The notes below the pieces were generated by a model. The model saw only the letters and a list, made by a program, of their open reading frames with translations. It was not told the origin of the DNA and did no database searches. From Gemmataceae bacterium (GTDB taxonomy: Bacteria > Planctomycetota > Planctomycetia > Gemmatales > Gemmataceae), in NCBI GenBank assembly GCA_020847555.1, contig JADLBT010000439.1, positions 1-7,479 on the forward strand: DNA of 7,479 bases. The letters are read 5' to 3'. Position numbers and translations under genes: made by a program. This document shows, piece by piece, positions 5,280 to 7,479 of the stretch. Each line of letters opens with the position of its first letter. Position 1 is the stretch's first letter.

Positions 5280-6662
5280 GTGCTGCTGTCCACGATCGGG
5301 CGTTATGCGGACGAGGCCGAACGCGAGGCCGATCCGTATGCGGGCTGGCTGGAGGCGATCCGGCGGTTGCGGGAAGAGTGGGGCGCCGGCGAGCGCCCCG
5401 GTGTTCCCCAGCTGCGTGATTACCTGAAGGATATCCTGCCGGGGCACCGGGCTGGGGCGCTCCAGGATCTCGTCGCGGAGCACCTGCAGCTCACCTGGCG
5501 GGCGGGTCGAGGCGTGACCCTGGAAGCTTACTTTGCCGAGTTCGGCGGGGAGTTCCCGGAACTGGCCTCACCGAGAGCCGTCCCCGCCGAACTCGTCGAG
5601 GATGAGTTCCTCGCGCGTTACCTCCTGCCGCATGGCGATACACCCTCCCCCGAGGATTACCAATCGCGGTTCGCGGCCCGGGCCGACGTGTTCGATCTGC
5701 TGTGGGGCCGTTGTCTCGCCGAGGGACGTTACGTGAAGTTGCGGCTGCGTGGCAGGGGAGCGATGGGGGAGGTGTGGGAGGCTTACGACCGCTACCTGGG
5801 CCGCGCGGTGGCTGTCAAGGAACCGAACGCAGGTCCGGGCTCGAGCGCCGACCTGCTCCACCGTTTTGCCGAGGAGGCGCGTCTCAGCGCGGGGCTGGAA
5901 CATCCGGGAATCGTCGGTGTGCATGAGTATCACGAGGGGAGCGACCGCACACCGTTCTACGTCATGAAGTTGGTGGACGGCCGGAGCCTCGGCGAGTGGA
6001 TTCGCGAATACCATCAGCCGGCGCTGGAGCGGAGTACGGGGGAGCAGCGCCTCCTCTGGGACCGGCTTCTGCATGCCTTCCTGGCTGTCTGCGACGCGAT
6101 CACCTACGCACACACTCGCGGCGTCCTGCACCGCGACCTCAAGCCGGGGAACATCATCGTCGGCGGAGGCGGCGAAACGGTAATCCTGGATTGGGGCGTC
6201 GGGATGCGGTTGCGTGCGGCCCGTCCCTCGACCCCTGCAACCGCGCCCGGCGGAGTCCCGCCAGGCTGCGCCGTCGTGGGCACGCCGCAATACATGCCGC
6301 CCGAACAGGCGGACGGTAACGCGGACGAACGCAGCGATGTGTTCGGCCTCGGTGCCGTCCTGTACGAGATCCTCACGGGTCAGGCTCCCCATCCGTGGGC
6401 GGCGGGAGCCCTGCCGCGGAACTGGCAGCACCAGGTGCGGGAAGCGCAGCTGCTACCCCCACAACGCCTGAACGGCCAGGCGCCGCGGGCGCTGGAGGCC
6501 GTCTGCCTCAAGGCCCTGGCCCGGCAGCCAGCCGATCGCTATCAAGGGGCGGCCGCGTTGGCCCGTGACCTGCGATGCTACCTCGCCGGCCTGCCGGTGG
6601 AGGGGTGGGCGGAACCGTTGACGAGCCGGGCCTGGCGCTGGCTCTGCGGGGGTTGCCGATGA
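5280..6662 (+). CDS. Eukaryotic-like serine/threonine protein kinase without membrane segment (460 aa)
   Basis: The GTG start at 5280 is backed by the overlapping ribosome binding site; no other start lies before the kinase domain. Residues 1-150 are a helical N-terminal region. Within them, [15 protein letters not shown] and [18 protein letters not shown], followed by EDYQSRF, resemble the linker found in many planctomycete STKs. The kinase domain (PF00069) covers about 151-435. It has a glycine loop (G158, G160, G163), ATP-binding Lys K180 in AVAVKEP, candidate alpha-C Glu E199, catalytic HRDLKPGN with D286 and N291, a DWG motif (D304) in place of DFG, and [10 protein letters not shown] at 334-343 for the activation segment. 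All key residues are present, so I expect an active enzyme. It ends [16 protein letters not shown], the point where related planctomycete kinases normally run into a transmembrane helix and sensor domain, so this protein is predicted to be soluble. The coupled sigma factor is the obvious candidate partner or substrate. Confidence 0.92.
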   Translation: MLLSTIGRYADEAEREADPYAGWLEAIRRLREEWGAGERPGVPQLRDYLKDILPGHRAGALQDLVAEHLQLTWRAGRGVTLEAYFAEFGGEFPELASPRAVPAELVEDEFLARYLLPHGDTPSPEDYQSRFAARADVFDLLWGRCLAEGRYVKLRLRGRGAMGEVWEAYDRYLGRAVAVKEPNAGPGSSADLLHRFAEEARLSAGLEHPGIVGVHEYHEGSDRTPFYVMKLVDGRSLGEWIREYHQPALERSTGEQRLLWDRLLHAFLAVCDAITYAHTRGVLHRDLKPGNIIVGGGGETVILDWGVGMRLRAARPSTPATAPGGVPPGCAVVGTPQYMPPEQADGNADERSDVFGLGAVLYEILTGQAPHPWAAGALPRNWQHQVREAQLLPPQRLNGQAPRALEAVCLKALARQPADRYQGAAALARDLRCYLAGLPVEGWAEPLTSRAWRWLCGGCR

Positions 6663-6677
6663 TCGGGTACGGTGTAC

Positions 6678-6698
6678 CGGCGGGCTAACGTCCCGCCG
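6678..6698. repeat. Short intergenic hairpin after the kinase gene
   Basis: Arms CGGCGGG (6678-6684) and CCCGCCG (6692-6698) pair perfectly around the 7-nt loop CTAACGT, 15 nt after the kinase stop. No T-run follows, so it is not a standard intrinsic terminator. From memory, motifs of the form GGCGGGCTAACG-CCCGCC occur repeatedly between genes in Gemmata-type genomes, so this may be one copy of a dispersed repeat; I cannot verify this here. Confidence 0.5.
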
Positions 6699-6718
6699 CT
6701 CGCCAAAGGATAACAGTG

Positions 6719-6759
6719 GCCGCTGTGGGACGCAGTAAGAGCGGGCGTCCCACAGCGGC
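6719..6759. terminator. Perfect 15-bp hairpin between convergent genes, probable bidirectional terminator
   Basis: GCCGCTGTGGGACGC (6719-6733) and its exact reverse complement (6745-6759) flank an 11-nt loop. The stem begins 4 nt after the stop codon of the minus-strand DUF1080 gene and about 56 nt after the kinase stop, so it could end transcripts from both sides. Neither side has a T-run, so it would have to act without the usual U-tail, with Rho, or only as a 3'-end stabiliser. It could also be part of a dispersed repeat. Confidence 0.55.
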
Positions 6760-6763
6760 ACGA

Positions 6764-7479
6764 TCACTTCTTTGCCGTCAGCGGTTGCAGGTCGATCCGG
6801 CGGAAAAACAGTTCGGCCCCCTCCGACTGGAAGAGGAGCTTGCCGCGCGTGTGGCTGGCGTTCGTGCCGGCGTTTACCACCTTGCCGTTCAGGATGTTCG
6901 TGATCCGGCCGCCGTCGCAAATGCACTCCAGCGTGTTCCACTCGCCGACGGGGCGCTCGACATCGTTCTTACCGCGGAACCCTTTCACGTCCTTCCACAT
7001 CGGATCGCGACCATACCAGTTGGCGCGGCCGGGCGGGAAGACACGCGGCTCGCCCCTGGGGTCGTAGTACCACTGCTTGCCGATCATCCTGGCCGGGACG
7101 GTCAGTTTCGGCTGATTCTTGCCCTTGACAAGGATAAAATCGCCGGTCCCACCCTCGATGAGCTGGCACTCGATCGACTCCATCCACACCCCGCCGGCCG
7201 CCCCGTCCGCGCCGACGCAGTGCAACAAAATGCCGCTGTCGCGCGCCTGGTTCGCGCGCGGCGGGAACGTCTGGTCGCCCCACTTGAACTCGGTGACGAG
7301 GTGATAGTTCTCGTACTCCTTCTCGGTGGTCAGCCCGCCGTACTTCTCGCCGGAGATGCGAATCATCCCGTTGACAAAGGTGAACACCTTATCCGGATCC
7401 TTGTTATTGACGGCCCCTTTAACCCAGGTGTAGAAGTTGGTCAGGTCCTTGCCGTTGAACAGCTTGACCGGCTCCTTCA
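6764..7479 (-). CDS. DUF1080 / 3-keto-disaccharide hydrolase family protein, 5' end outside the window
   Basis: The frame is open from the right edge; about 237 residues are visible and the start is not. A GTG at 7387 is internal, because family sequence continues upstream of it: LFNGKDLTNFYTW is the typical DUF1080 (PF06439) opening. Other family segments are EYENYHLVTEFKWG, ARDSGILLHCVG, WMESIECQLIEGGTGDF, GEWNTLECICDGG and the closing LLFQSEGAELFFRRIDLQPL. The fold is a concanavalin-like beta-sandwich. The family is named for hydrolysis of 3-keto-disaccharides, but most of its many planctomycete members are untested. Only about 20-30 residues, probably including a signal peptide, should be missing. 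It is convergent with the kinase gene and not part of its operon. The C-terminus ends in TAKK just before the hairpin at 6719-6759. Confidence 0.93.
   Translation of the reverse strand, partial: KEPVKLFNGKDLTNFYTWVKGAVNNKDPDKVFTFVNGMIRISGEKYGGLTTEKEYENYHLVTEFKWGDQTFPPRANQARDSGILLHCVGADGAAGGVWMESIECQLIEGGTGDFILVKGKNQPKLTVPARMIGKQWYYDPRGEPRVFPPGRANWYGRDPMWKDVKGFRGKNDVERPVGEWNTLECICDGGRITNILNGKVVNAGTNASHTRGKLLFQSEGAELFFRRIDLQPLTAKK

Noticed and set aside
3399..5483. 694-codon minus-strand open frame antisense to DUF1501, the sigma gene and the kinase start
   Set aside because: It is a shadow frame created by the strong G/C third-position bias of the plus-strand genes, and its product resembles no protein. 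The plus-strand genes have clear domains.
6660..6712. Frameshift hiding a kinase transmembrane segment
   Set aside because: I read all three forward frames after the stop; none gives a hydrophobic stretch long enough to be a membrane helix.
6764..7387. GTG at 7387 as the true start of the DUF1080 gene
   Set aside because: The frame stays open to the window edge and encodes the conserved LFNGKDL segment upstream of this codon, so the gene continues beyond the window.

Overview
The window is GC-rich and looks like a planctomycete chromosome, most likely of the Gemmata group. Three things point there. A DUF1800 and a DUF1501 secreted-protein gene lie side by side. An ECF-type sigma factor gene is coupled to a eukaryotic-like serine/threonine kinase gene, the pairing known from planctomycete STK-linked ECF groups. 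A DUF1080 (3-keto-disaccharide hydrolase family) gene follows. The genus assignment is inference from gene content; no rRNA or other marker gene is present.

Layout. Positions 1-930 hold no gene I can support. They contain several GC-rich palindromes, open frames with poor codon use, and one 28-codon minus-strand frame (514-600) that encodes little more than a signal peptide behind a strong Shine-Dalgarno sequence. A sigma70-like promoter (951-979) and a roughly 90-nt leader precede four plus-strand genes in tight order: DUF1800 (1079-3328), DUF1501 (3405-4667), the ECF-like sigma factor (4695-5276) and the kinase (5280-6662). The gaps are 76, 27 and 3 nt. A weak terminator-like hairpin lies in the 76-nt gap, so the downstream genes may be expressed at a different level from DUF1800. 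The kinase faces the minus-strand DUF1080 gene (6764 to the right edge, 5' end missing). The 101-nt convergent gap holds two hairpins, one with a perfect 15-bp stem.

How the genes may work together. The DUF1800 and DUF1501 products have Sec-like and Tat-like export signals respectively and are probably a functional pair outside the cytoplasmic membrane. The sigma factor and kinase are translationally coupled: the sigma stop codon lies inside the kinase ribosome binding site. They are probably one signalling module in which the kinase modulates the sigma factor. Linkage of this module to the exported pair is the most interesting feature of the window, although co-transcription is inferred from spacing alone.

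Oddities: a 12-bp perfect inverted repeat inside the start of the sigma gene; a 9-residue tandem duplication just before the sigma helix-turn-helix; a kinase that stops where related planctomycete kinases usually enter a membrane segment; and a long helical N-terminal extension on the DUF1800 protein. I found no CRISPR array, tRNA, rRNA, transposase or other clear mobile element.
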